Shown here: piece after piece, positions 26,305-34,892 of the stretch
Position numbering within the stretch: position 1 is the stretch's first letter
Layout: each line of letters begins with the position of its first letter
Assembly (NCBI RefSeq): GCF_009647655.1
Contig: NZ_WJFD01000004.1
Coordinates: 62,001-126,000 of the forward strand
DNA: 64,000 nucleotides
Direction: 5' to 3'
DNA from: Chitinophaga sp. SYP-B3965
GTDB lineage: Bacteria; Bacteroidota; Bacteroidia; Chitinophagales; Chitinophagaceae
Notes under the pieces: model-generated
The model's input: only the letters and a program-made list of their open reading frames with translations
Databases searched by the model: none
Told to the model about the DNA's origin: nothing
Position numbers and translations under genes: made by a program

Positions 26305-26312
26305 CAAATGTA
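26305..26312 (-). promoter_or_regulatory. -7-like promoter box for glnS
   Basis: Minus-strand TACATTTG, 110 bp before the glnS start; the AT-rich repeat would lie in the transcript leader. Confidence 0.4.
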
Positions 26313-26396
26313 AGATAAATGGGCTTTTGTTGTCTATCGGCCCTCCTTGATCGCATCAACCCGGAAATCCTTACATTTACGATCCAATAAGGTAAT

Positions 26397-26816
26397 ATGG
26401 TCAACCAGGTTCAACGCCCCATTCGTGTATTGGTAGCCAAAGTAGGTCTGGATGGACATGACCGCGGCGCCAAAGTTATAGCAGCTGCCCTCAGGGATGC
26501 AGGGATGGAAGTAATTTATACCGGCCTTCGCCAAACCCCGGAAATGGTGGTGAGCGCAGCCTTGCAGGAAGATGTGGACGCCATTGGCATCAGCATCCTC
26601 TCCGGCGCACATATGACAGTTTTTCCAAAGATCATCCACCTCATGAAAGAGAAAGGGATGGACGATGTATTATTAACCGGCGGAGGGATCATCCCGGACC
26701 AGGATATGCAGGAATTATACGAAATGGGGGTGGGGAAATTGTTCCCCCCGGGTACTCACACCCAGGAAATTGCCACTTACATCACAGACTGGACAAAGGA
26801 ACACAGAGAATTTTAA
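26397..26816 (+). CDS. Cobalamin-binding domain protein (methylmalonyl-CoA mutase C-terminal domain type)
   Basis: 139 residues consisting of one B12-binding Rossmann-like domain. The base-off/His-on motif DxHxxG is KVGLDGHDRGAKV; other blocks are ISILSGAHMTVFP and LLTGGGIIPDQDMQEL with FPPGT at the end. This is the domain that forms the C-terminus of methylmalonyl-CoA mutase; here it is a separate small protein, so the catalytic subunit would be elsewhere. Methylmalonyl-CoA epimerase is at 43380 in this window, which supports a methylmalonyl-CoA/propionate route. Divergent from glnS. Confidence 0.9.
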   Translation: MVNQVQRPIRVLVAKVGLDGHDRGAKVIAAALRDAGMEVIYTGLRQTPEMVVSAALQEDVDAIGISILSGAHMTVFPKIIHLMKEKGMDDVLLTGGGIIPDQDMQELYEMGVGKLFPPGTHTQEIATYITDWTKEHREF

Positions 26817-26957
26817 CTTTTTTGAAACATTTTAAAAACCGGGTCGTCTTAATAAATAACGGCAACATGCTTTGGTCTTCCCCACACGGATCGGGAAGGC
26901 CCAAGCGGGTATACTGAGGCCTTATTCCATTAATAACCACGCAAAAGTTGAAAATTT

Positions 26958-27770
26958 ATGAAAGTTATCCGCTACACTATGCTCCTCCTCCTGTTAGCAG
27001 CTACCACAGGGCTTTATGCACAGGATTCTACTGTAACTAAAAAGAAGATCTCCTACCATTTTCATATTTATGCACCCCCAAAACCGGGTAAAGGATACAT
27101 TACCACAGGTGGTAACGGGCCTTTGCTTTCTTTTGCAGATATGAAGAATAATGGAGAGCACGTGAGGAATATCCCCCGTTTTACCATGTTCTTCAACGTT
27201 GGGAAGAACTATAACTACGATTTTTCCAACAATTTTGGGATCTTCTCTGGTCTGAACATCAAGAATATCGGGTTGATCAGCAAACCGAACGACTCCGTGA
27301 AGCTGAAACAAAGGGTTTACACCCTGGGTGTGCCATTAGGTATTAAAATAGGAAACCTGCGGGACGGCTTTTTCTTCTTTGCCGGTGGAGAGTATGACCT
27401 GGCCTTTAATTATAAAGAGAAATATTTCCTGGATGGCGATAAGAAAAGCAAGTTCAACGAATGGTTCAGTGACCGTACGGACCTGCTGATGCCCTCCGTT
27501 TTTGCAGGTGTTCGCTTCCAGCCTGGTTTTGGAGTGAAAGTACAATACTACCTGAACGACTTCTTCAATAAAGACTACTCCGAAACAGTGAATGGCGTTA
27601 AGCAACAGCCGTATAAAGATATTAAGGCACAAATGTTGTTTGTAACACTGAGTTATAACTTTACGGGTTTCAAATGTGACCCAGGCAGCAAACACTATCA
27701 CAAGTCTAATAAAGAAAGAAAAGGAACTAAAGTGATCATTGAGAAAAGAACAGAGGTTGTTGACAAATAA
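26958..27770 (+). CDS. Outer-membrane beta-barrel protein (PorT-like)
   Basis: 270 residues. Signal peptide MKVIRYTMLLLLLAATTGLYA-QDST. Then alternating beta-strand sequence typical of small Bacteroidota barrels: FTMFFNVGKNYNYDFSNNFG, YTLGVPLGIKIGNL, FFFFAGGEYDLAF, SVFAGVRFQPGFGVKVQYYL and MLFVTLSYNF. A basic tail (KSNKERKGTKVIIEKRTEV) follows the last strand, which is unusual for a barrel end. The 141 bp before it hold an imperfect hairpin (about 26876-26902) and nothing else clear. Function unknown; no operon partner. Confidence 0.75.
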   Translation: MKVIRYTMLLLLLAATTGLYAQDSTVTKKKISYHFHIYAPPKPGKGYITTGGNGPLLSFADMKNNGEHVRNIPRFTMFFNVGKNYNYDFSNNFGIFSGLNIKNIGLISKPNDSVKLKQRVYTLGVPLGIKIGNLRDGFFFFAGGEYDLAFNYKEKYFLDGDKKSKFNEWFSDRTDLLMPSVFAGVRFQPGFGVKVQYYLNDFFNKDYSETVNGVKQQPYKDIKAQMLFVTLSYNFTGFKCDPGSKHYHKSNKERKGTKVIIEKRTEVVDK

Positions 27771-27796
27771 ATAATGTTTCTATATTTATGATCTGA

Positions 27797-27826
27797 GGGG
27801 CCGCATGCAAATGCGACCCCTTTTTT
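27797..27826 (+). terminator. Rho-independent terminator
   Basis: GGGGCCGCAT-GCAA-ATGCGACCCC with one mismatch, followed by six T, 26 bp after the barrel gene. Confidence 0.75.
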
Positions 27827-27884
27827 CATTTCGGCGCCTTGGGATTATGCGTTAATTTAGATGGAGATAAAAACGACTCATCAT

Positions 27885-28661
27885 ATGTATAACACGCTGA
27901 CCACAAATGTTAAGGATGGCATCATGGAGATTGCCATCAATCGCCCGGACAAGATGAATGCCCTCAACCAGGAGCTCATGAAGGAACTGGCTCTGGCCAT
28001 TGATGATGTGTATAAAAATACGGAAGTACATAGCGCCCTTATTACAGGCACAGGTCCCAAAGCTTTTGTGGCCGGGGCGGATATCAGTGAATTCCTTGCT
28101 TTGTCTGCAGAACAGGGAACTGAACTGGCAAAGCTGGGGCATATGGTATTTCAACGGATTGAAGAAAGCCCCAAACCCATAGCCGCCGCAGTAAACGGTT
28201 TTGCGTTGGGGGGAGGATGTGAACTGGCCATGGCTTGTCATTTCCGCGTGATGAGCGATAATGCAAAATTCGGGCAGCCGGAAGTGAACCTGGGGATCAT
28301 TCCCGGTTACGGGGGCACGCAAAGACTGGTGCAATTGATCGGGAAAGGTAAAGCCCTGGAATTAATGATGACGGGAGATATGATCGGAGCGGAAGAGGCC
28401 AGGCGATTGGGATGGTCCAATCACGTGACCACGCTGGATGATCTGTTACCTAAAACCCGTTCTATCCTGCAAAAGATCCATGAGAAAGCACCTTTGGCCA
28501 TTGCGAAAGTGATCAAGTGTGTGAATGCCTATTTTAAATTTGATGCCAACGGATTTGAAACTGAAATAGCGGAGTTTGCCAGCTGTTTTGCCACACAGGA
28601 CCTGCAGGAAGGGGCTGCTGCTTTTATAGAGAAAAGGAAACCGGTTTTCAAAGGAGAATAA
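27885..28661 (+). CDS. Enoyl-CoA hydratase/isomerase family protein
   Basis: 258 residues if started at the ATG at 27885 (MYNTLTTNVKDGIMEIAINR); an in-frame ATG at 27861 would add eight residues and is possible. Crotonase fold: NRPDKMNALNQEL, oxyanion-hole block ITGTGPKAFVAGADISEF, then AVNGFALGGGCELAMACHFR and GQPEVNLGIIPGYGGTQRL with the catalytic Glu residues of true hydratases (CELA, PEVN). Hydrates 2-enoyl-CoA in fatty-acid or amino-acid breakdown. It ends 31 bp before fumC. Confidence 0.92.
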   Translation: MYNTLTTNVKDGIMEIAINRPDKMNALNQELMKELALAIDDVYKNTEVHSALITGTGPKAFVAGADISEFLALSAEQGTELAKLGHMVFQRIEESPKPIAAAVNGFALGGGCELAMACHFRVMSDNAKFGQPEVNLGIIPGYGGTQRLVQLIGKGKALELMMTGDMIGAEEARRLGWSNHVTTLDDLLPKTRSILQKIHEKAPLAIAKVIKCVNAYFKFDANGFETEIAEFASCFATQDLQEGAAAFIEKRKPVFKGE

Positions 28662-28666
28662 TTGAC

Positions 28667-28674
28667 TATTTTTG
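28667..28674 (+). promoter_or_regulatory. -7-like promoter box for fumC
   Basis: TATTTTTG, 18 bp before the fumC start codon, in the short gap after the enoyl-CoA hydratase gene, so fumC probably has its own start of transcription. Confidence 0.4.
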
Positions 28675-28692
28675 TGGCCTTAAAATTAAAAC

Positions 28693-30090
28693 ATGGACTA
28701 TCGGATAGAGAAAGACACAATGGGAGAGGTGAAGGTACCGGCGAATGCATATTTCGGCGCACAGACCCAACGCTCCATCGACAATTTCAAGATCGCACAG
28801 GACATCAACAAGATGCCTAAGGAGATCATCAAAGCTTTTGCATACCTGAAAAAAGCAGCAGCTATCACTAACCTGGAAGCAGGCGTGTTGCCAAAAGAAA
28901 AATCAGACCTGATAGGAAAAGCCTGCGACGAGATCCTGGAAGGCAAGCTGGATGCAGAATTCCCATTGGTGGTTTGGCAAACCGGTTCCGGTACCCAATC
29001 CAATATGAATGTGAATGAAGTAGTAGCTTACCGCGCACATGTTATCAATGGCGGTCAGCTCACAGATAAAGAAAAAGCAGTTCACCCTAACGATGACGTG
29101 AATAAATCACAATCTTCCAACGATACCTTCCCTACGGCCATGCACATTGCGGCTTATAAGATGTTGATGGAAGTAACGATCCCCGGCATCAAAAAACTTC
29201 GTGATACCCTCGCTAAAAAGTCGAAGGAATTCATGCATGTGGTGAAGATAGGGCGTACCCATTTCATGGATGCTACCCCGCTCACACTGGGTCAGGAGAT
29301 CAGTGGGTATGTATCTCAGCTGGATCATGGTTTACGTGCTATCAATAATACCCTGGCGCATCTGAGCGAACTGGCATTGGGTGGTACTGCTGTAGGTACC
29401 GGTATCAATACACCAGAAGGTTATTCAGAAAATGTAGCGAAGAAGATTGCGGAGTTAACAGGACTTCCTTTCATCACAGCAGAAAATAAATTTGAATCAC
29501 TGGCAGCGCATGATGCTATTGTAGAAGCACATGGTGCTTTGAAAACAGTAGCAGTAAGCCTGATGAAGATTGCCAACGACATCCGGATGCTGAGCTCTGG
29601 CCCACGTTCTGGTATTGGTGAATTGCATATTCCGGATAATGAACCCGGTTCTTCTATCATGCCTGGTAAAGTGAACCCTACACAATGTGAAGCGTTAACG
29701 ATGATCGCTGCACAGGTAATGGGGAATGATGTTGCCATCAGCATTGGTGGTGCTACGGGGCATTTTGAGCTGAATGTTTTTAAACCGATGATGATCTTCA
29801 ACTTCCTGCATTCTGCACGTTTGCTGGGTGATGGTTGTGTGAGTTTCAATGATAAATGCGCAGAAGGGCTTGCTCCTATTGAAGCAAATATCAAAAAGCA
29901 CGTGGATAATTCTCTGATGCTGGTAACTGCGCTGAATACGAAGATCGGTTATTATAAAGCGGCTGAAATTGCACAGACTGCGCATAAAGAGGGTACTACA
30001 CTGAAAGAAATGGCGGTGAAATTGGGTTATGTGACGGCGGAGGAGTTTGATGCATGGGTGGATCCCAGCAAGATGGTAGGAAAGATCTGA
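28693..30090 (+). CDS. fumC: Fumarate hydratase, class II
   Basis: 465 residues, full length. Interconverts fumarate and malate in the TCA cycle without an iron-sulfur cluster. Signatures: early EKDTMGEVKVPANAYFGAQT, TGSGTQSNMNVNEV, HPNDDVNKSQSSNDTFPTAM, the His of GRTHFMDATPLTLGQE, and the mobile loop GSSIMPGKVNPTQCEA with the catalytic Ser. The N-terminal RSIDNF block and the GKI end fit FumC and not aspartase. Confidence 0.96.
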   Translation: MDYRIEKDTMGEVKVPANAYFGAQTQRSIDNFKIAQDINKMPKEIIKAFAYLKKAAAITNLEAGVLPKEKSDLIGKACDEILEGKLDAEFPLVVWQTGSGTQSNMNVNEVVAYRAHVINGGQLTDKEKAVHPNDDVNKSQSSNDTFPTAMHIAAYKMLMEVTIPGIKKLRDTLAKKSKEFMHVVKIGRTHFMDATPLTLGQEISGYVSQLDHGLRAINNTLAHLSELALGGTAVGTGINTPEGYSENVAKKIAELTGLPFITAENKFESLAAHDAIVEAHGALKTVAVSLMKIANDIRMLSSGPRSGIGELHIPDNEPGSSIMPGKVNPTQCEALTMIAAQVMGNDVAISIGGATGHFELNVFKPMMIFNFLHSARLLGDGCVSFNDKCAEGLAPIEANIKKHVDNSLMLVTALNTKIGYYKAAEIAQTAHKEGTTLKEMAVKLGYVTAEEFDAWVDPSKMVGKI

Positions 30091-30190
30091 GTGTAAAATG
30101 GGTATTCGAAACTGCTTGCGAGAGGTTCTTCATCCTAAAAAAATACCCCCCTGCACTCGTAGCTTAGAAAACACTCCTTATAAAATGAAA

Positions 30191-30222
30191 AGCGTCCAAT
30201 CATAAGATTGGACGCTTTTTTT
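30191..30222 (+). terminator. Terminator of fumC
   Basis: AGCGTCCAATC-ATAA-GATTGGACGCT followed by seven T. The fumC stop is 100 bp upstream. Confidence 0.85.
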
Positions 30223-30280
30223 ATGCAAGCAATTCTAAAACAGTTTTTCGAGGGAGCATGCCGCGCAGCAAAGGGCGGAG

Positions 30281-30494
30281 TTTTTTTCTTTTGAGAAGAG
30301 ACTTTCTCTTCTTTTGGGAAGGGGTTTTTCTCTTCTCGGAAGGGACTTTTTTCTTCTTTTGGGAAGGCTTTTCTCTTCTTAGGAAGGGGACTCTTCTTTT
30401 GGGAAGGATTTTCTCTTCTTAGGAAGAGGGTTTTCTTTTCTTTTGAGAAGTGACTTTCTCTTCTTTTAGGAAGGGTTTTTTCTCTTCTTTTTTT
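30281..30494. repeat. Degenerate tandem repeat, polypyrimidine/purine (about 9-10 copies)
   Basis: Units of about 21 bases of the form TTTTCTCTTCTTTTGGGAAG and variants (GGGAAGG, TAGGAAGG, TCGGAAGG, TTGAGAAG). Adjacent units can pair (CTTCT with AGAAG or GGAAGG) into serial hairpins. No coding frame. It fills the gap between the fumC terminator and the convergent TauE/SafE gene. Confidence 0.85.
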
Positions 30495-30542
30495 AGCGGT
30501 TCTTATTTTCTAAACAAGTGGCTTTAAATTTTCCAGTGCCTC

Positions 30543-31514
30543 TTATTTCCAGAACACCAGAATAATAGTCCTGATACTCATGGCAATCACCAGCACACCC
30601 ACCATGATCATCAGTGGTTTGCGCTTCATTTTCTTTACCAGTACGGCAGCAAAAGGAGACGCGATCACACCACCAAGGATCAATCCGATGATCACCTGCC
30701 AGCTGTCGATGCCATTAAATAAAAGAAAAGTACCTGCGCTGGAAACAGAGATAAAGAACTCTGCAGCATTCACGGAACCGATGGTATAATTCACGGTGCG
30801 GCCTTTGCTCAACAATGTAGAGGTAACAATAGGGCCCCAACCACCACCGCCAATAGCATCCATAAAACCGCCGAAGAAAGCCAGTGGCCCCAGTCTGCGG
30901 GTTTTGCTTTTTGGTTTTGTACGTTGTAAAGCTTTACGTAAGATCAATATCCCGAGGATCATGAGATAAGCACTCATGAAGGGTTTGATGATATTGCCAT
31001 CTATTTTATCTGATAATAAATAAGCGCCGATAACGGCTCCTATCATACCAGGGATCAATAAATGCAGAAATAATTTCTTATTAACATTGCCCAGTTTAAA
31101 ATGCGCAATGCCCGAGGCGCCGGTTGTGAAAACCTCTGCTACGTGCACGCTTGTACTCGTCATGGCAGGGGATACACCCAATCCTAATAACAGAGAAGAA
31201 GAAGTAGCGCCGTAAGCCATGCCCAGTGCACCATCAATCATTTGAGCCATTAAACCCACTCCCATAAAAAAGAGGAGCTTTTCGGTGAAAACACTTTGGG
31301 TGAAACGGGCAATGCGGGTTTGTGCATCCTGGGAGATGCCATAATTATAGGTGAAGTAGAGGCCGGCAGCCACTACCAATATAGAAACGCCAATGAACAC
31401 CCAGATCCAGTGCTTCTTTTTATTGTCCTCGTTTACGAGGTCAATCAGCACCTTCTGTGTTTCAACGGTAGCTACGCGTTGCTCAACTTTATCGATCACC
31501 TCATTATGCGACAT
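30543..31514 (-). CDS. TauE/SafE-family sulfite (sulfonate-related) exporter
   Basis: 323 residues with about eight predicted membrane segments (for example IWVFIGVSILVVAAGLYFTY, LLFFMGVGLMAQMIDGALGM, FISVSSAGTFLLF). Family marks: the repeated MIDGALGMAYG and GGFMDAIGGGGWGP blocks that form the two halves of the TauE/SafE fold. A 50-residue cytosolic N-terminus precedes the first segment, longer than usual. The family exports sulfite, thiosulfate or sulfonate-type anions. Its promoter/operator architecture is shared with the TonB-dependent receptor 3 kb away (see 31533 and 34622), which suggests joint sulfur control. Confidence 0.9.
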   Translation of the reverse strand: MSHNEVIDKVEQRVATVETQKVLIDLVNEDNKKKHWIWVFIGVSILVVAAGLYFTYNYGISQDAQTRIARFTQSVFTEKLLFFMGVGLMAQMIDGALGMAYGATSSSLLLGLGVSPAMTSTSVHVAEVFTTGASGIAHFKLGNVNKKLFLHLLIPGMIGAVIGAYLLSDKIDGNIIKPFMSAYLMILGILILRKALQRTKPKSKTRRLGPLAFFGGFMDAIGGGGWGPIVTSTLLSKGRTVNYTIGSVNAAEFFISVSSAGTFLLFNGIDSWQVIIGLILGGVIASPFAAVLVKKMKRKPLMIMVGVLVIAMSIRTIILVFWK

Positions 31515-31532
31515 AATATATAGTAGTAATAT

Positions 31533-31553
31533 AGTCTACAGGAATTGTGGACT
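31533..31553 (-). promoter_or_regulatory. Putative operator of the TauE/SafE gene
   Basis: Near-palindrome AGTCTACA-GGAAT-TGTGGACT (arms 7 of 8 complementary). It touches the -7 box of the promoter, so a bound protein would repress. A site with 16 of 21 equal bases lies in the same place before the TonB-dependent receptor gene (34622-34642). It resembles Rrf2-type (CymR/IscR) dyads, by inference. Confidence 0.6.
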
Positions 31554-31584
31554 AAAAATAGACTTAATCTATGGTATCTCCAAA
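31553..31584 (-). promoter_or_regulatory. Promoter of the TauE/SafE gene
   Basis: Minus strand TTTG (31581-31584), 20-bp spacer, TATTTTTA (31553-31560; last base off the TAnnTTTG consensus). Same spacing as in the receptor promoter. Confidence 0.55.
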
Positions 31585-31610
31585 TATTTGGGGCACCCTT
31601 TTTTAAAATA

Positions 31611-31636
31611 ACGGAGGCCTGGAATCAGGCCTCCGT
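31611..31636 (-). terminator. Terminator of the TonB-dependent receptor gene
   Basis: ACGGAGGCCT-GGAATC-AGGCCTCCGT, 10-bp perfect stem, followed on the minus strand by TATTTTAAAAAA. It lies 90 bp after the receptor stop. Confidence 0.75.
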
Positions 31637-31724
31637 TTGGTTGATAATGGTGGTGTTTGATCTGAGGGTTTCCAAGGTTAGAATCCCGATTGGCCTCATT
31701 GCTATTGGATAGCAGCAGGGGCAA

Positions 31725-34583
31725 TTATTTGGTCAGCAGACCTTCCACGGTGATGGCTGCATAATACAATCCACCCAGGGTTGGCCCTGCTGCATATTGA
31801 ATGTACCTGTTATTGAGGAGGTTAGATCCGCCCACTTTGATAGTGGTTTTGATCTTGGGGATGCGGTAATTTACCTGTGCATCTACTGTATTGTAAGCTG
31901 GCACATCTCCATTTGCCAAGGGACTTTCCCAATAGAAAGTATTTTGCCATCTCCATACCACATTGAAACCGAAGTTCTTGAGCAGCTCACGGTTACCGAT
32001 AGAGATATTGGATACCCAATCAGGGGTATTGAAGCCGGTGGCGAATACATCTTTTTGCTTATTCTCTACAATGGCATTGTAATTCAGGTTACCTGCCAGC
32101 GTCCATTTTTTATAGAAATTATAAGTTAAACCGAGGGAGGCGCCGTAGTTATCATATTTCTGTTTGGCATTGGTGTACACCCGGTAGCGGGTTTGTTTGG
32201 TACGGTTAGCTGCCAGCATATCTATCACGGACTCATCGGTACCCACTTTTCCGGTAGAAGGCACAGCTACTTCCACCTGGCCCAGGAAGCCATCATAGCG
32301 GTTGTAGTAAGCATCTGCATCCACTACTATTTTGTTACCCAGCAATACACTGCGGTAACCCACTTCAAATGAATTGATACGTTCCGGCTGGGTAGGGGAG
32401 AGATTGGTGACCTCGAGCAATGCTTTATTTTTTACGGCTGCATTATTAGGTGTTAATCCATCAGCCACATCTTTATTTACGGCATTGTTGAAGTTATTTA
32501 CGGAGTTAATGGTGTAGGAATTTTCCAGGTAACCCAGGCCTTCATTGATATAAGAAAGACCACCTACTCTTCTAACGTTACCGTTATTTACGAAAGACAA
32601 TGCTTCAAATAATGCAGGGAACCGGAAACCATTCTGCCAGGATGCACGGAAATTGTGTTTCTCTGCAGCGGTATACACCGCTGCGATCCTTGGATTGATC
32701 TTGGGATCGAATTCTGTGTTATAGTCAACACGCAAAGACCCCACTAGTTTCAGTTTATCTTCAAAGAAGGTTTTGCTTACTTGTGCAAACCCGCCATATT
32801 TTTTATAGTATACATTCTTACCGCCAGGCTCTGTACGTTTATCCAGTGGTTTGCTAAAATCCACGAAGTTGTTACCGTCCGGGATTACTTCATACACACG
32901 TCCATCTACACCTACCAGCAGGTTAAAGATGTTCACTCTTTTGCTGAGGTCCCATTGTGCATCCACGTGATACACACGGCTATGTTGATCTAACCATGCA
33001 CCACCTGTTGCAGGAGCGCCGGCCACTACATTTGCATGGTCCCAGTTATTGATACCGATGATGGTATTTTTCAGGGCATCGAATGCAGGTGTACCTGGTT
33101 CTACTCTTCCCTGATCGGCTACAGCACGTGCAAGGCGCATCGCTTCTGAGAGTTCTGTTCCGGCAGTGATCTCTGTTTGCAGTTTTGTTTTGAAAACATC
33201 TCTCCAGGCGTTGTTAGATTTGTTGGTGAGATCAAGGTTATCTGAAAGTGGTTTCAGGTTGTAAGAGTCGCCGGTGTTTTCAAGGGATACATATCCACGA
33301 ATGAAATAATCAGCACCTTTTAATTCCAGTTTATGATTTTGTACTACTACATCATTCAGCTGGATCTTGTTACCACGTTGGAAAAGTCCGTCCATCTGAC
33401 CACGGCGGTAAGTATAGGAGAGTTCTGCTTTTGAGCCCAGTCTCCAATATAAACCCGCGTCAAATTTTATGTTCTTAACAATAGGATCTGCGAGGTCTTT
33501 TTCCCAGTAGCCGGTACGGCGTACGTTGAAGGTTTCTGTTTTACCATTCAGTTGTACGGCAACGGAAACGTTGTTATTATTTTCATCGCCATATTTGTTC
33601 CATGCATCGTATGCAGGATTATTGGCAGCCCCGTTCAATGCAGGGAAACGTGTATTGGCAGCAGCATTCTGATCTGTGGGGGTGCTGGCGCGCCAGTCTG
33701 TTCCACGGAGATAACTCACATTCACTTTGAACGCAAACTTATCATGGAAGGATTGTGCATAGCGTATAGCCGTTTCCGTCAATACACTGGGATCTGCATC
33801 AATGCCATCCACATGATTTACACCTATCTTTTGATATACACTCAAACCTTTATAGAGGAAGGGGCTTTTAGTTTGAAGGTTGGCCATCCCGTTGATCGCA
33901 TTCATGCCATACAGTGCGGAAGCTGCGCCAGGAGTGATCTCTACGCTGGCAATGTCCAATTCCGTTGGTCCGATAGCGTTACCTAATGGAACACCTAAAG
34001 TGGCAGCCTGCATATCCACACCATCTACCAGTTGCATGAAGCGGAAGTTGTTGGGGATGTTGAAACCGCGTGTGTTGGGCACTTTGAAGGTAAGACTGGA
34101 AGTGGTCATCTGTACGCCTTTCACATTCTCCAATGCATCATAGAAGCTGGGAGCGGGAGATTCTTTGATGGCGCGAATATCCAGTTTCTCAATGGCAACC
34201 GGAGATCTGAGGGCCTGTTCTTCCACGCGGGAAGCGGTTACCACTACTTCTTTACCCAGGAGGGTTTGTGTGGCTAATGCGATATCTAATTTAGAGCTGG
34301 TGCTTTTTACTTCAAACTCCTGGGGGGTAAAACCCAGACTGGAGAATACCAGTGTGAATGGAAATTTCAATCTTGTTTTAAGTGTGAAGACGCCTTTACT
34401 GTCTGTGGTGGTACCGGAAACAGTTCCTTTTACCTGGATGCTTACACCCGGCAGGGTTTCTCCTGTGGTTTGATCTCTTACCTGGCCAGTGATCTGAACG
34501 ATACTGCTTTCCTGCGCAAAAGCGGCTGCAGTGAAGAGTAAGAGGAGCAAAGTAGATTTAATGGTATAGCTGATGACTTTCAT
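31725..34583 (-). CDS. TonB-dependent receptor with CarboxypepD_reg-like N-terminal domain
   Basis: 952 residues. Signal peptide MKVISYTIKSTLLLLLFTAAAFA-QES, CarboxypepD_reg-like domain (about 30-115; GQVRDQTTGETLPGVSIQVKG), plug (about 120-245; TonB-box-like EVVVTASRVEE before it, LVDGVDMQAATLG and EITPGAASALYGMNAINGM inside), then the barrel to the C-terminal strand YYAAITVEGLL. Outer-membrane importer of an unknown ligand. There is no SusD partner, so it is not a glycan-type SusCD pair. It shares promoter and operator design with the TauE/SafE gene, which points to a sulfur compound as the ligand (inference). Confidence 0.92.
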   Translation of the reverse strand: MKVISYTIKSTLLLLLFTAAAFAQESSIVQITGQVRDQTTGETLPGVSIQVKGTVSGTTTDSKGVFTLKTRLKFPFTLVFSSLGFTPQEFEVKSTSSKLDIALATQTLLGKEVVVTASRVEEQALRSPVAIEKLDIRAIKESPAPSFYDALENVKGVQMTTSSLTFKVPNTRGFNIPNNFRFMQLVDGVDMQAATLGVPLGNAIGPTELDIASVEITPGAASALYGMNAINGMANLQTKSPFLYKGLSVYQKIGVNHVDGIDADPSVLTETAIRYAQSFHDKFAFKVNVSYLRGTDWRASTPTDQNAAANTRFPALNGAANNPAYDAWNKYGDENNNNVSVAVQLNGKTETFNVRRTGYWEKDLADPIVKNIKFDAGLYWRLGSKAELSYTYRRGQMDGLFQRGNKIQLNDVVVQNHKLELKGADYFIRGYVSLENTGDSYNLKPLSDNLDLTNKSNNAWRDVFKTKLQTEITAGTELSEAMRLARAVADQGRVEPGTPAFDALKNTIIGINNWDHANVVAGAPATGGAWLDQHSRVYHVDAQWDLSKRVNIFNLLVGVDGRVYEVIPDGNNFVDFSKPLDKRTEPGGKNVYYKKYGGFAQVSKTFFEDKLKLVGSLRVDYNTEFDPKINPRIAAVYTAAEKHNFRASWQNGFRFPALFEALSFVNNGNVRRVGGLSYINEGLGYLENSYTINSVNNFNNAVNKDVADGLTPNNAAVKNKALLEVTNLSPTQPERINSFEVGYRSVLLGNKIVVDADAYYNRYDGFLGQVEVAVPSTGKVGTDESVIDMLAANRTKQTRYRVYTNAKQKYDNYGASLGLTYNFYKKWTLAGNLNYNAIVENKQKDVFATGFNTPDWVSNISIGNRELLKNFGFNVVWRWQNTFYWESPLANGDVPAYNTVDAQVNYRIPKIKTTIKVGGSNLLNNRYIQYAAGPTLGGLYYAAITVEGLLTK

Positions 34584-34621
34584 GAACCTTAATTAATTGA
34601 TATTAGATGCTCAATCCTATT

Positions 34622-34642
34622 AGTCTATAGAATTGGTGGACA
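34622..34642 (-). promoter_or_regulatory. Putative operator of the TonB-dependent receptor gene
   Basis: AGTCTATA-GAATT-GGTGGACA; 16 of 21 bases equal to the site before the TauE/SafE gene. It overlaps the -7 box edge in the same way. The dyad is weaker here. Confidence 0.55.
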
Positions 34643-34672
34643 AATGTAGATTGGGAATACTGAATTTGCAAA
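34641..34672 (-). promoter_or_regulatory. Promoter of the TonB-dependent receptor gene
   Basis: Minus strand TTTG (34669-34672), 20-bp spacer, TACATTTG (34641-34648): a full match to the Bacteroidota -33/-7 pattern, about 60 bp before the ATG. Confidence 0.7.
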
Positions 34673-34860
34673 TATTTCTGCAACAAAATGTTAAAACGCT
34701 TACTGGTGCGTGGTTTTGAGGGAAAGTTGGCTGCTGGATTTTAGCAGTACAAGCTGAATAGCGTACAAATTGTACAAGAGAGTGACACAACGGGGGCTGA
34801 GAAAAGAGCAGAAGCAGGTTACCAAAAAAGCCCTTAGATTGAAAAGACTATAAAAGAAAA

Positions 34861-34883
34861 GAGACGCTCATTAAGCGCCTCTC
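34861..34883 (-). terminator. Terminator of lspA
   Basis: GAGACGCTCATTAAGCGCCTCTC region: stem with one mismatch; on the minus strand followed by TTTTCTTTTA, 10 bp after the lspA stop. Confidence 0.65.
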
Positions 34884-34892
34884 TATATATTT

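Larger units (their letters stand above)
34584..34892. other. Intergenic region between lspA and the TonB-dependent receptor
   Basis: 309 bp. It holds the receptor promoter and operator (34622-34672) and, at the other end, the terminator of lspA. The 190 bp between (34673-34860) show no ORF or clear structure. Confidence 0.5.
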
